This document shows, piece by piece, positions 44,054-52,706 of a stretch of 64,000 nt of DNA. Positions within the stretch are counted from its first letter, which is position 1, and each line of letters starts with the position of its first letter. The stretch comes from Denitrovibrio acetiphilus DSM 12809 (GTDB lineage: Bacteria; Chrysiogenota; Deferribacteres; Deferribacterales; Geovibrionaceae): NCBI RefSeq assembly GCF_000025725.1, contig NC_013943.1, positions 2,046,001-2,110,000 of the forward strand. The letters are read 5' to 3'. The notes under the pieces are model-generated. The model saw nothing but the letters and a program-made list of their open reading frames with translations, was not told the origin of the DNA and did not search any database. Made by a program: the position numbers and the translations under genes.

Positions 44054-45360
44054 TTGATTTACTACAGTTAAAAGGTGTTAACCCCATAGGGCAGCGGATA
44101 GAAGATGATATTCTCCTTATACTTGCGGAGTCTAATGTTTCGGAGCCGGAGTCCTGTTCCGGATGCGGTTCAAAACCTGTATATAAACACGGTAAACGTA
44201 CACATGTTTATGCTGACACCCCTATGCATGGGATGCCTGTAAAAGTAGAGATAGAACGGCAGAGATACCGCTGTCAATCATGCGGAACCGTTATTGTACC
44301 CAATATACCATCTCTTGATGAAAAGCGAGTTGTAACAAAGCGGTTAATAGAATTCGTTCAGGCAAGGTGCTTTAACAACACCTTTACATTACTAGCAAAC
44401 GAAACCGGACTTGCAGTGAATACCATTAAAGCAATCGCCTTAGATTATACAGAAGATCTGGAAACTTCTGTATACAGGGAAACCCCAAGGCTGCTTGGTC
44501 TTGATGAAGTAATGATTTCGGGCGGTTACAGAGCTGTAATGGTTAACCTTGAGATGAATACTCTTTTCGATATCCATGACAACAGGAAGCTGGCAAGTAT
44601 GCGTCAGTATTTTGAGAAGCTGAAGGATAAAGACAATATTGAATGGGTTTGTGCGGATATGTGGGAACCATACAAGGTTCTCATTTCAGAGCAGATTCCA
44701 CAAGCAAAGCTTGTAATTGACAGATTTCATGTTGTAAGAATGGCTTCAAACGCTATGGAGCAAATCAGAAAAAAGCTTCAGAGCGAACTATCTCATTCAG
44801 AGCGGCTTAAGGTCAAAAAGAACATTCGCTGGTCACTGCTTAAAGGCAGTAAAAGCAAATCGGAATATGACCATGAGGTTGTTGAATATATCAGAGAAAA
44901 TTATCCGGAACTGGCTTTAGCTTATGATCTGAAGGAAACTTTTTTCAATATATATGAGTTCCCAGACAGAGCTTCCGGAGAGGCGGCATATAAAGAATGG
45001 AAAGATGCTATACCGCTGAAATTCAGCCCAGAGTTTAATACTGTCATCAAAATAGTGGATAGCCACTATGAGGACATTTTTAACTATTTTGACTGCCCTA
45101 TTACGAATGGCTACACAGAAGCCATGAACGGAGTTATGAAGGCGGCAAACCGCATGGGCAGAGGTTACAGTTATGAGGTTATTCGGGCGAAGCTGTTATT
45201 CTCTAAAATAGCCAGACAGTCAGGTAGTGTGATTGTTCAGCCATACAGCGACAGACCATCACATCTTAAAGAAGCATCTCCAAAAGAAAAATCTTTCAGG
45301 GACTATGGTGCGTCTATCCTAACTCTGGATACGATGTCAGAACGTGGGGAATTGGATTGA
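44050..45360 (+). CDS. tnpA: ISL3-family transposase
   Basis: This 436-residue DDE transposase begins with a zinc-finger pair (CSGCG...CQSCG), then a helix-turn-helix, then the catalytic Asp in LLGLDEV, the second Asp in VCADMWEPYK, and the Glu in TNGYTEAMNG. All three acidic residues are present and the frame is intact. The ATG overlaps the hsdR stop, so translation is likely coupled to the restriction operon. It is the only recombinase of the element and is the expected user of the 26-bp ends. Confidence 0.94.
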   Translation: MIDLLQLKGVNPIGQRIEDDILLILAESNVSEPESCSGCGSKPVYKHGKRTHVYADTPMHGMPVKVEIERQRYRCQSCGTVIVPNIPSLDEKRVVTKRLIEFVQARCFNNTFTLLANETGLAVNTIKAIALDYTEDLETSVYRETPRLLGLDEVMISGGYRAVMVNLEMNTLFDIHDNRKLASMRQYFEKLKDKDNIEWVCADMWEPYKVLISEQIPQAKLVIDRFHVVRMASNAMEQIRKKLQSELSHSERLKVKKNIRWSLLKGSKSKSEYDHEVVEYIRENYPELALAYDLKETFFNIYEFPDRASGEAAYKEWKDAIPLKFSPEFNTVIKIVDSHYEDIFNYFDCPITNGYTEAMNGVMKAANRMGRGYSYEVIRAKLLFSKIARQSGSVIVQPYSDRPSHLKEASPKEKSFRDYGASILTLDTMSERGELD

Positions 45361-45387
45361 GTATAAAATACCTTATTGGAGTAAATT

Positions 45388-46623
45388 ATGATGAACAGGT
45401 ATAGTATTCAAATATTTGCGGAAGTAGAGTTGCGAGATTATCTTGAACAAAAAAAAGCATCGATAGTTGATTCCATCGAAAAAGAAAGTGATGACTATCT
45501 GCTAAATGTCAATGAAGTCGATTATATTAAGTATAAAACGGAAGAAGCGAAGATCGAACCTTTAAAAATTCATGTTGATCAAATTTACGCTTCATCATCT
45601 GAACAAATGATTCCAGCAGAATATTTCCCTAATACTTTTTTCGTTCGACAGGGCGAAAAATATAAAAAAGATGTTATCAGATTCCATATGCCTTTCAGTG
45701 GTAATAGCTATTTGCTAAAATGCAAACCAAGTACGAGAATACTGTGGTCAACAGGTATTGAGATCAGTGGACAAGAGTTTACTTTTGAAATAATCAACTT
45801 TAGTAATGATGTTGCTAAAATTACAATTGATAAAGACTCAAAGATCCGTGATATTATGAAGCAACTTGTAAATGTTACAAAAGACATTGATCAATATAAC
45901 TCAGGTATCGAAACTCAAGTCAAAAATGCATTTGACTCCCGTAAAAAGAAAATCCTCAGTAAAAATAATATTCTAGCATCGCTTGGTGTGCCAATAAAAA
46001 AAGCTACAAATGTACCACAAACCTTTGCAGTACCCACACAGGGAATACGAAAGAAAATCCCTATCAGCAGACCTCAAGTTCACGAGGCCGGCTATACTCC
46101 TGAACCAAGCCTTGATTTAACCACTTACAATTCGATTCTCAAACTGATTCATGATGTCGGTAAGGAATTTGAAAGATTGCCCAGTCTATATTGCGACAAG
46201 GAAGAAGAGCATTTAAGAGATCATTTTTTAATGATGCTTGAGCCTAATTTTGAAGGGTCGGCTACAGGTGAGACTTTTAACAAGAAAGGCAAAACGGATA
46301 TCTTATTAAGACATGATGGAAAAAATGTTTTTATTGCTGAATGTAAATTCTGGAAAGGCTCAAAAGCGTTTCTGGACACAATATCACAACTCTTAGGGTA
46401 TCTAAGCTGGAGAGATTCAAAAGCAGCAGTGATTATGTTTGTACAGAACAAAGACTTTACATCTGTTTTAAACTCGGTAAAAGTTGCCGTTACCGAACAT
46501 CCTAATTTTATTGAATTAAAAGTGATGAAAGACGAAACATGGCTTAACTGCACCGTTCATTTAAATGGCGATAGAAACCGATTAGTTTATTTAGCAGTGA
46601 TGTTATATCATCTCCCTAAATAA
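45388..46623 (+). CDS. PD-(D/E)XK nuclease-like protein, transposon cargo
   Basis: I do not recognise the full-length family of this 411-residue protein. Near the C-terminus, GKTDILLRHDGKNVFIAECKFWKG gives the D...ExK core of PD-(D/E)XK nucleases in abbreviated form (TDIL, then AECK), and an upstream Glu-rich helix (EEEHLRDHFL) could complete the site. The N-terminal 200 residues form a charged domain of unknown fold. It lies 27 bp after the transposase gene on the same strand. A restriction or antiviral role is inferred from context. Confidence 0.65.
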   Translation: MMNRYSIQIFAEVELRDYLEQKKASIVDSIEKESDDYLLNVNEVDYIKYKTEEAKIEPLKIHVDQIYASSSEQMIPAEYFPNTFFVRQGEKYKKDVIRFHMPFSGNSYLLKCKPSTRILWSTGIEISGQEFTFEIINFSNDVAKITIDKDSKIRDIMKQLVNVTKDIDQYNSGIETQVKNAFDSRKKKILSKNNILASLGVPIKKATNVPQTFAVPTQGIRKKIPISRPQVHEAGYTPEPSLDLTTYNSILKLIHDVGKEFERLPSLYCDKEEEHLRDHFLMMLEPNFEGSATGETFNKKGKTDILLRHDGKNVFIAECKFWKGSKAFLDTISQLLGYLSWRDSKAAVIMFVQNKDFTSVLNSVKVAVTEHPNFIELKVMKDETWLNCTVHLNGDRNRLVYLAVMLYHLPK

Positions 46624-46637
46624 ATGACGGCTATAGA

Positions 46638-46691
46638 TTTCAACCTCATCTACTGTTTTGGGAAAAGACTGATAATGATTGAATTCAACCT
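46638..46691 (-). repeat. Right subterminal copies of the TIR inner motif
   Basis: ATTTCAACCTCA (46638-46649) and GAATTCAACCT (46681-46691) repeat, in the orientation of the right end, the inner TIR motif AATTCAACCCTCA (46737-46749). The second also continues as an echo of the sequence inside the left end. Confidence 0.4.
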
Positions 46692-46736
46692 AAAGAATAA
46701 ATGTAACTGTTTGCATTAAGGTTAGTGTTTTATATA

Positions 46737-46762
46737 AATTCAACCCTCAAATGCAAATAACC
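46737..46762 (-). repeat. Right terminal inverted repeat of the ISL3 transposon
   Basis: Read on the minus strand it begins GGTTATTTGCATTTGAGG and ends GGTTGAATT, matching the left repeat at 25 of 26 bases. Confidence 0.93.
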
Positions 46763-46770
46763 CAATAATA
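46763..46770 (+). repeat. Target-site duplication, right copy
   Basis: CAATAATA directly follows the right end and is identical to 36458-36465. Confidence 0.9.
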
Positions 46771-46784
46771 TCTAACAGAAATCT

Positions 46785-46814
46785 TAAGGGAGCCCAGACG
46801 GCTCCCTTTTTTTT
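46785..46814 (+). terminator. Original ppiD terminator, displaced by the transposon
   Basis: GGGAGCC (46788-46794) pairs with GGCTCCC (46800-46806), followed by eight T. Removing the transposon and one target copy places it about 25 bp after the ppiD stop, where it belongs. From here to 46998 no gene was seen. Confidence 0.8.
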
Positions 46815-46998
46815 ATTCAAAATACAGTTTAAAAGTTGTTACTGAGTTTTCAGCTTATTAAAGAAGAAAGTATGAGTTTCGTGGAAACAATAATACTTTC
46901 GCTTGAAACACCGAGATCCGGTAATTTTAATTTTTATAAGAGTAGTGTACATTCACGAATATTATACAGCTTCCGCTGACCGCCAGAAATGAATCTAA

Positions 46999-47180
46999 TA
47001 GAGCATATTTAAAATACGTCACTGCGAACAACGCAGTGCTGCGGCAGTCTCTGGACTCGTTAATTAATCATGAGATTGCTTCGTTATTACATTCCCCACA
47101 ATGACTTATAAGCTCTAAAGCTGCGATTAGCTCATTCATCCACTCATAAATGCGTGATGTTCTGTCTTCGACCGCATAAA
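46999..47180 (-). repeat. Dispersed non-coding repeat, copy C (shorter)
   Basis: This copy of about 182 bp is in the same orientation as copy B. It matches the TTTATGCGG end through TGCTCTA and lacks the final 60 bp or so present in copies A and B. It lies between the displaced ppiD terminator and the convergent end of the selenoprotein gene. Confidence 0.78.
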
Positions 47181-47186
47181 ATTATG

Positions 47187-47543
47187 CTATATCTCTGTGC
47201 AGTCCAACTTCTCCTTAACTTTTCCTATGATATCAGCAGACTCCATGAGCCCCCAGCACAAAGGTTTACCGTTAAGTGATATATAAGGGAAAGGAAGCCT
47301 TCCATCAACAATATTTGTTACATCGTCGATATACTCAAGCACTTCAGGAGAAGAGACATCAATATAGCTGAAATCAACATTCTCCTTCCCGTATTCCGCT
47401 GTGAGCATGGCATCCATTTTATATGACAGCTCTTCATAAGGATCATCTTTAACCCCGCAACCTGAGGGGAAATATGAGGGGCTTCAGCCGGAGACAAACT
47501 CCATGCTGCTGCCAAACATTCTGACAACAATTACATTTTCCAC
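47187..47543 (-). CDS. Probable selenoprotein (UGA-coded Sec20), thioredoxin-like
   Basis: A minus-strand frame starts at GTG 47543 with AGGAG 6 nt upstream, 12 bp after purF, and runs 118 codons to 47187 with a single in-frame TGA at 47486-47484 (residue 20). Around it the protein reads FGSSMEFVSG-U-SPSYFPSGCG; a Cys follows nine residues later. A hairpin with an AGGUU apical loop lies 15-31 nt after the UGA. Downstream the fold (FSYIDVSSPE, then LPFPYISLNGKPL with a cis-Pro-like FPYI) resembles small thioredoxin-like YuzD/glutaredoxin proteins. If UGA is stop, the product would be a 76-residue fragment from 47417 with no ribosome-binding site. A nonsense mutation is the alternative. Confidence 0.7.
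47453..47469 (-). promoter_or_regulatory. Candidate bacterial SECIS element
   Basis: On the minus strand CCCC (47469-47466) pairs with GGGG (47456-47453). Inside is a U-C mismatch, a C-G pair and the apical loop AGGUU. The GGU lies 22-24 nt after the UGA, against 19-21 in E. coli fdhF, whose loop is AGGUCU. A flanking UUU/AAA pairing with two bulged U can extend the stem. Confidence 0.55.
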
Positions 47544-47555
47544 ATTAAGCTCCTG

Positions 47556-48920
47556 TTAATCACCGTTGTGGTGCATGGTGGGGTACGCTCCGCTAAAGCA
47601 GGCATGACAATAGTCATAGCTCTGAACGCACTCCATCAGACCATCAATGCTCAGATAGTGCAGACTATCCGCTGTTATGTATTTTCTTGTTTCTTCTATT
47701 GTATGAGTAGATGCGATAAGTTCCTTTCTGGTAGGAGTGTCTATGCCGTAGAAGCATGGAAAAGCTGTGGGAGGGCTGCTTATGCGCATATGCACCTCTT
47801 TTGCTCCCGCCTCTCTCAGCATCTTCACTATCTTGCGGCTGGTTGTACCACGGACGATAGAATCATCCACAACAACAACTCGTTTTCCTTCTATCACCTC
47901 ACGCACAGGATTAAGCTTTATCTTTACTCCGAAGTGTCTGATAGACTGGCTAGGCTCAATAAATGTACGCCCGACATAATGATTTCTCATAAGCCCCATC
48001 TGAAAAGCCATCCCGCTCTTTTCAGAATACCCCAGAGTCGCAACGACACCGGAGTCAGGAACAGGGATAACAAGATCCGCCTCAACATCATCTTCTTCAG
48101 CAAGCTTTACACCAAGGCGTTTGCGCACTTCATAAACACTGTTGCCGAAAATAAATGAGTCAGGTCTTGCGAAATAGATATGTTCAAAAACGCACGGTCT
48201 CGGAGCTGTTTTCTCAAACGGAAATATTGACTTAAGACCGTCATCGTCAATAATAACCATCTCGCCCGGCTCTATCTCCCGCACCATTGTAGCTTCTATA
48301 AGGTCAAGCGCGCAGCTTTCAGAAGTAAGTATATAGCCGTTCTTCAGCTTCCCAAGGACAAGCGGACGCATCCCCATCGGGTCACGTACACCTATCAGCT
48401 TATCATTTGTCATAAGGAGAAGTGAAAAAGCACCCTTAAGCTGTGAAAGAGCCGTAACAATAGAATCGAGCAGATCTTCTTTTTTACTCTTGGCTATGAG
48501 GTGAACTACCACTTCAGTGTCGGAACTGGAATTGAAAATAGCCCCTTGCTTCACCAGCTCCTGTTTAATTTCGTCTGCATTTACTATATTACCGTTATGG
48601 GCAAGAGACATCACACCGGCGTTGATCGTTACTGTTATAGGTTGGGTGTTCTGGAGCTCAGAAAGTCCTGTTGTAGCATATCTATTGTGCCCTATCGCAA
48701 TATCCCCTGTGAGCCTGTCAAGCTTCTCCTGAGAGAAGATATCAGCCACAAGCCCCATCCCTTTTTCTGTTGCTATCTCATTGCGGTTGCTCACAGCAAT
48801 ACCTGCACCTTCCTGCCCTCTATGCTGAAGAGCATAAAGCGAAAGGTAAACGAGATTTGCAGCGTCTTCGTTGGCATAGACACCTGCCACACCGCATTCT
48901 TCGTGAAACTTATCAAACAT
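47556..48920 (-). CDS. purF: Amidophosphoribosyltransferase
   Basis: This 454-residue enzyme makes phosphoribosylamine from PRPP and glutamine, the first step of purine synthesis. The Ntn-type glutaminase Cys is expected at residue 9 after a short propeptide ([15 protein letters not shown]). The PRPP-binding motif [13 protein letters not shown] is present. It overlaps purL by 8 bp and is followed by the selenoprotein gene. Confidence 0.96.
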   Translation of the reverse strand: MFDKFHEECGVAGVYANEDAANLVYLSLYALQHRGQEGAGIAVSNRNEIATEKGMGLVADIFSQEKLDRLTGDIAIGHNRYATTGLSELQNTQPITVTINAGVMSLAHNGNIVNADEIKQELVKQGAIFNSSSDTEVVVHLIAKSKKEDLLDSIVTALSQLKGAFSLLLMTNDKLIGVRDPMGMRPLVLGKLKNGYILTSESCALDLIEATMVREIEPGEMVIIDDDGLKSIFPFEKTAPRPCVFEHIYFARPDSFIFGNSVYEVRKRLGVKLAEEDDVEADLVIPVPDSGVVATLGYSEKSGMAFQMGLMRNHYVGRTFIEPSQSIRHFGVKIKLNPVREVIEGKRVVVVDDSIVRGTTSRKIVKMLREAGAKEVHMRISSPPTAFPCFYGIDTPTRKELIASTHTIEETRKYITADSLHYLSIDGLMECVQSYDYCHACFSGAYPTMHHNGD

Positions 48921-51147
48921 TCATTTTATCCCCGATGCTGTTTTTCCAGATAGTCTCAGCATCTTTAACCGGAAGGCTAATAACTTTTTCCCTGCCGGAT
49001 GAAATCTCTATCCTGTCACTTGTCGTACGCCCTATTCTGCTTATGGGCAAGCTGTATTTCCCAGCGAGTTTTTCAACTGCTCTGGCGTTTACATTGGACA
49101 CTTCCAGCAGAACGCGTCCATGATTTTCACCAAACAGAAGTTTATCATTACGGAGACTGCTTTCGAGTTTGATATCCACACCAAGGTTTTCACCTCCGAA
49201 TGTCATTTCGCAAACAGCCACAGCAAGTCCGCCGTCGGATATGTCGTGTGCTGAACTAACCAGTCTGTTGTCAGCAGCTTCGCACATAAAATCTATAATA
49301 GCCTTCTCACGATCAAGATCAACAGCCGGAGCATCCCCCGCCTCTCTCCCGTGAACGAAAGCAAGATATTCAGAACCGCCTATATGTCCGTCATTCTCCC
49401 CAAGGAGATAAATAGTGTTGCCCGAGTCTTTAAAGTATGAGCCTATGCGTTTGGTAACATCATCTATGACACCAACCATAACAATTGTCGGTGTCGGCTG
49501 GATAGGTACACCTTCTGTTTCGTTATAAAGCGATACGTTACCGCTCACAACCGGAGTTTCTAAAACTTTTGCAGCCTCACATATCCCCTCAACTGCAGTT
49601 ACGAACTGCCACATAATCCCCTCTTTCTCAGGGTTTCCGAAGTTCAGGCAATTTGTAAAGGCTTTCGGTCTCGCACCGCTCACAGCGACGTTTCTCGCTG
49701 ACTCAGCAATAGCTGCCTTCCCCCCTTCAAAAGGGTTCAGATAGCAGTATCTGCTGTTGCAGTCACTGGACATGGCAACGCCCACTTCTGATTCGTTCAG
49801 GCGTATAAGTGCCGCATCACTGCCAGGGAGCTGTACTGTTCCCACACGTACCATATGGTCGTACTGTTCCCAAACCCACCGTTTTGAAGCGATGGTAGGG
49901 TTGGCAAGCATTTTTAAAAGCACTTCCTGAAGGTCTTCCGGTTCGTCAACATCGACAGTTTTCTGAAGCTCGTCCTGTGACGCAGGTCTTGAATAAGGTC
50001 TTTCATATTTCGGAGCTTCGTTTGCCAGCGGAGCAGCCTCCAGAGCGGCAACTTCTTCTCCGTTCCATGTGAGGCGAACATATCCGTCATCAGTAACTTC
50101 ACCGATAACAGAAGCGTCAAGATCCCACTTTTCGAATATATCTTTAACTTTGTCCTCATAGCCCTTTTTAGCAACCATGAGCATACGTTCCTGAGACTCT
50201 GAAAGCATGATCTCATAAGGGGTCATACTGTTTTCACGTACAGGCACTCTGTCAAGGTCAAGCCTGACGCCTGAGCCTGAATTGGATGCCATCTCAAAAG
50301 CAGAGCTTGTAAGCCCGGCAGCGCCCATATCCTGAATACCGACAATATAATCGGTTTTCATAAGCTCCAGACAAGCCTCAAGGAGCAGTTTTTCTTTAAA
50401 AGGATCACCAATCTGAACATTCGGGCGTTTAGCCTCGCTGTTTTCGTCGAACTCAGCAGAAGCCATTGTGGCGCCATGTATGCCGTCACGTCCTGTTTTA
50501 GCACCAACATATATTACAGGATTACCCTTACCTTCTGCCTTGGCTAGAAATATTTTATCTTTCTGCACAACACCGAGAGCAAAAGCATTGACCAGCGGGT
50601 TACCGTTGTAACAATCATTAAAATAGACTTCCCCGCCTACAGTGGGCACACCGAAGCAGTTGCCGTAGTGGGATATCCCCTCCACAACTCCTTCGAATAT
50701 GTATCTGTTTTTAGGGTTATCAAGTCCACCGAAACGGAGTGAGTTCATAGCAGCAACAGGTCTTGCACCCATGGTAAAGACATCCCGAAGGATACCTCCG
50801 ACACCGGTTGCAGCCCCCTGAAAGGGCTCTATAAATGAAGGGTGGTTGTGTGATTCCACTTTAAAGCAGACACAAAGCCCCTCGTCGTTTACTGATATAA
50901 CACCTGCATTTTCCCCCGGCCCCTGAACCACCCAGGGCGCTTCCGTAGGAAACTTTGCAAGATGAACACGGCTTGATTTATAGGAGCAGTGTTCGGAATA
51001 CATAGATGAAATAATACCAAGCTCTATATAGTTCGGGGTTCTGCCGAGGAGATTTTCAACGCTCTCAAACTCTGCCTGAGAAAGTCCCATCTCTTTTGCG
51101 ACCGTAAAGGTCACTTTCGGGTAGCCGAAGCTTTCGTATACGCTCAT
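48913..51147 (-). CDS. purL: Phosphoribosylformylglycinamidine synthase subunit PurL
   Basis: This 744-residue synthetase subunit works with PurQ and PurS to make FGAM. Conserved features include [34 protein letters not shown] and [10 protein letters not shown]. Length fits the small PurL type that needs PurS and PurQ. It overlaps purQ by 4 bp. Confidence 0.97.
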   Translation of the reverse strand: MSVYESFGYPKVTFTVAKEMGLSQAEFESVENLLGRTPNYIELGIISSMYSEHCSYKSSRVHLAKFPTEAPWVVQGPGENAGVISVNDEGLCVCFKVESHNHPSFIEPFQGAATGVGGILRDVFTMGARPVAAMNSLRFGGLDNPKNRYIFEGVVEGISHYGNCFGVPTVGGEVYFNDCYNGNPLVNAFALGVVQKDKIFLAKAEGKGNPVIYVGAKTGRDGIHGATMASAEFDENSEAKRPNVQIGDPFKEKLLLEACLELMKTDYIVGIQDMGAAGLTSSAFEMASNSGSGVRLDLDRVPVRENSMTPYEIMLSESQERMLMVAKKGYEDKVKDIFEKWDLDASVIGEVTDDGYVRLTWNGEEVAALEAAPLANEAPKYERPYSRPASQDELQKTVDVDEPEDLQEVLLKMLANPTIASKRWVWEQYDHMVRVGTVQLPGSDAALIRLNESEVGVAMSSDCNSRYCYLNPFEGGKAAIAESARNVAVSGARPKAFTNCLNFGNPEKEGIMWQFVTAVEGICEAAKVLETPVVSGNVSLYNETEGVPIQPTPTIVMVGVIDDVTKRIGSYFKDSGNTIYLLGENDGHIGGSEYLAFVHGREAGDAPAVDLDREKAIIDFMCEAADNRLVSSAHDISDGGLAVAVCEMTFGGENLGVDIKLESSLRNDKLLFGENHGRVLLEVSNVNARAVEKLAGKYSLPISRIGRTTSDRIEISSGREKVISLPVKDAETIWKNSIGDKMNV

Positions 51148-51842
51148 GCGGCACCCCCTATCGCTTTCATAATTGACTCAAAAAGAAAATATCCGTCTCT
51201 GGTTTCCATAACACCCTCTGTACAGCGTTCCGGATGAGGCATCATGCCGAGCACATTCCCGGCTTCGTTCACAATACCTGCGATATTATTAAGGGAGCCG
51301 TTAGGGTTGGTCGAGTCTATACATTCGCCGTTTTCGTCACAATACCTGAAGACAACCTGATTATTCTCTTCAAGCTTCGCAAGACCTTCCGGATCGATGT
51401 AGTAATTCCCGTCCATATGTGCGACAGGTATCCCCACAACCTCGCCGGCTGCGTACATTCTTGTAAAAGGTGTATCGGAGTTCTCAACACGAAGGTTCAG
51501 GTATTTACAGATAAACTTCAGGTCGCGGTTACGCATAAGCGCCCCCGGCAAAAGACCTGTCTCTGTCAGTACCTGAAAACCGTTACAAATCCCGAGAACC
51601 TTCCCACCTTTATTCGCGAAATCAACAATTTCACTCACAATGGGAGAAAACTTAGCTATAGCTCCGCTGCGAAGATAATCTCCATAGGAGAAACCGCCAG
51701 GAAGAACCACAAGATCGACCCCCTGAAGATCGGTATCCTTATGCCACAGGAAAACAGTATCAACGCCCATAACGTGCTTCAGCACATGATAACAGTCGTG
51801 GTCACAGTTTGAACCTGGAAAAACAACAACACCTGCTTTCAT
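51144..51842 (-). CDS. purQ: Phosphoribosylformylglycinamidine synthase subunit PurQ
   Basis: This glutaminase subunit has about 232 residues: [18 protein letters not shown] at the N-terminus, the nucleophile Cys in GICNGFQVL, and the catalytic His/Glu in [10 protein letters not shown]. The start at 51842 gives the usual N-terminus; a frame start at 51857 would overlap purS. Confidence 0.96.
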   Translation of the reverse strand: MKAGVVVFPGSNCDHDCYHVLKHVMGVDTVFLWHKDTDLQGVDLVVLPGGFSYGDYLRSGAIAKFSPIVSEIVDFANKGGKVLGICNGFQVLTETGLLPGALMRNRDLKFICKYLNLRVENSDTPFTRMYAAGEVVGIPVAHMDGNYYIDPEGLAKLEENNQVVFRYCDENGECIDSTNPNGSLNNIAGIVNEAGNVLGMMPHPERCTEGVMETRDGYFLFESIMKAIGGAA

Positions 51843-51846
51843 ATTA

Positions 51847-52080
51847 TTAATCCACAAACTCTATTGAATATTCTTCAATAATAGGGTTGGAAAGAAGATC
51901 CGCAGAAATTTTCTCCAGCTCTTTCTCACAGGATTTATCCTTAACTTCTATCTCAAAAAACTTGCCCACACGAACCTCTGTGGCGAAATCATAACCCATA
52001 CGCCCAATTGAACCAAGGATCGTTTGCCCCTGAGGATCAAGGACACCTTCTTTAAGTTTGACAAAGACTTTAACCTTCAT
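51847..52080 (-). CDS. purS: Phosphoribosylformylglycinamidine synthase subunit PurS
   Basis: This is a 77-residue subunit that bridges PurL and PurQ. The sequence [21 protein letters not shown] is typical. ATG at 52080 has AAAGGTG 6 nt upstream. It is the first gene of the purSQLF operon. Confidence 0.93.
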   Translation of the reverse strand: MKVKVFVKLKEGVLDPQGQTILGSIGRMGYDFATEVRVGKFFEIEVKDKSCEKELEKISADLLSNPIIEEYSIEFVD

Positions 52081-52140
52081 ATAAAGCACCTTTTATTTTC
52101 TGAATTAATTTTCAGGATTTACTAATTTGAAAGAAGTTTT

Positions 52141-52169
52141 TTTATACCAGAATTAGGAGTGGATGTCAT
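52141..52169 (-). promoter_or_regulatory. Promoter of the pur operon
   Basis: On the minus strand ATGACA (52169-52164), 17 bp, then TATAAA (52146-52141) with an extended TGG in front. It would start transcripts about 50 bp before purS. No purine riboswitch was seen in the leader. A GGGGG/CCCCC hairpin at 52200-52225 lies upstream of the promoter. Confidence 0.6.
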
Positions 52170-52327
52170 TGGAAAAAACCTTTAAAATTAAATTCTGATG
52201 GGGGTTTGGTTTAAGTAATTCCCCCTTGCATCTTAAGTGGTATTGATGTAAAAATTTAAGATTGAAATTATTGTGATTTAATTTATCATTTAGTAATTTA
52301 TATTATTTATTTAATTAATGAGTGTTT

Positions 52328-52696
52328 ATGAAAATTTTGATCGCAGACGACTCTGCAATAGCAAGAAAATTTCTGATTAAAAGCCTCCCGCAGGATATCG
52401 ATCTTGAGGTGAGAGAATGTGTCAACGGCAAAGAGTGCGTGGACATATACCCTGAGTTCAAACCTGACCTGCTTTTTCTCGACCTGACAATGCCTGTGAT
52501 GGACGGCATAGAAGCGCTTGAAATAATCAGAAAGGCAGACCCTGACGCTATCGTTTATGTCCTCACTGCCGATATCCAGAAAACAACTCACAAAAAGGTG
52601 ATAGAGCTGGGGGCTTATAAATTTATAAAAAAACCACCTCAGAAAGAAACCATAGGGGACGCTGTCAGAGAACTGGCTGAGTTTCTTAGCAGATAA
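52328..52696 (+). CDS. CheY-like response regulator
   Basis: This single receiver domain of about 122 residues has the acidic pair (IADDSA), the phospho-acceptor Asp in LLFLDLTMP and the conserved Lys in KFIKKP. ATG at 52328 gives the normal start; a GTG six bases earlier is in frame. It has no output domain. With the CheC-like gene 10 bp later it probably forms a phosphorelay/chemotaxis-like module. Confidence 0.88.
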   Translation: MKILIADDSAIARKFLIKSLPQDIDLEVRECVNGKECVDIYPEFKPDLLFLDLTMPVMDGIEALEIIRKADPDAIVYVLTADIQKTTHKKVIELGAYKFIKKPPQKETIGDAVRELAEFLSR

Positions 52697-52706
52697 AAGG
52701 CGTTAC

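Larger units (their letters stand above)
36466..46762 (+). mobile_element. ISL3-family transposon carrying a type I restriction-modification operon
   Basis: This 10,297-bp element is bounded by 26-bp terminal inverted repeats differing at one base and flanked by the 8-bp duplication CAATAATA. Inside are six genes on one strand: hsdM, rhuM-like, hsdS, hsdR, an intact ISL3-family transposase, and a PD-(D/E)XK nuclease-like gene. No other recombinase is present. All frames are open, so insertion looks recent and the element may be active. ISL3-family elements with passenger genes are known (for example ISPpu12 with metal-resistance genes); a complete restriction system as cargo is not one I know of. 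Confidence 0.9.

Noticed and set aside
36466-46762. Integrase-type genomic island next to a tRNA
   Set aside because: tRNA-Ser is 2 kb away, no integrase or att repeat is present, and the TIRs with an 8-bp duplication explain the boundaries fully.
47318-47530. A 70-residue minus-strand frame overlapping the selenoprotein gene
   Set aside because: It is in another frame, reads through the UGA region only by shifting, and has no protein-like pattern or ribosome-binding site.
52090-52327. Purine riboswitch upstream of purS
   Set aside because: No three-way-junction core or conserved loop sequences were found; only a promoter and a simple GGGGG/CCCCC hairpin.
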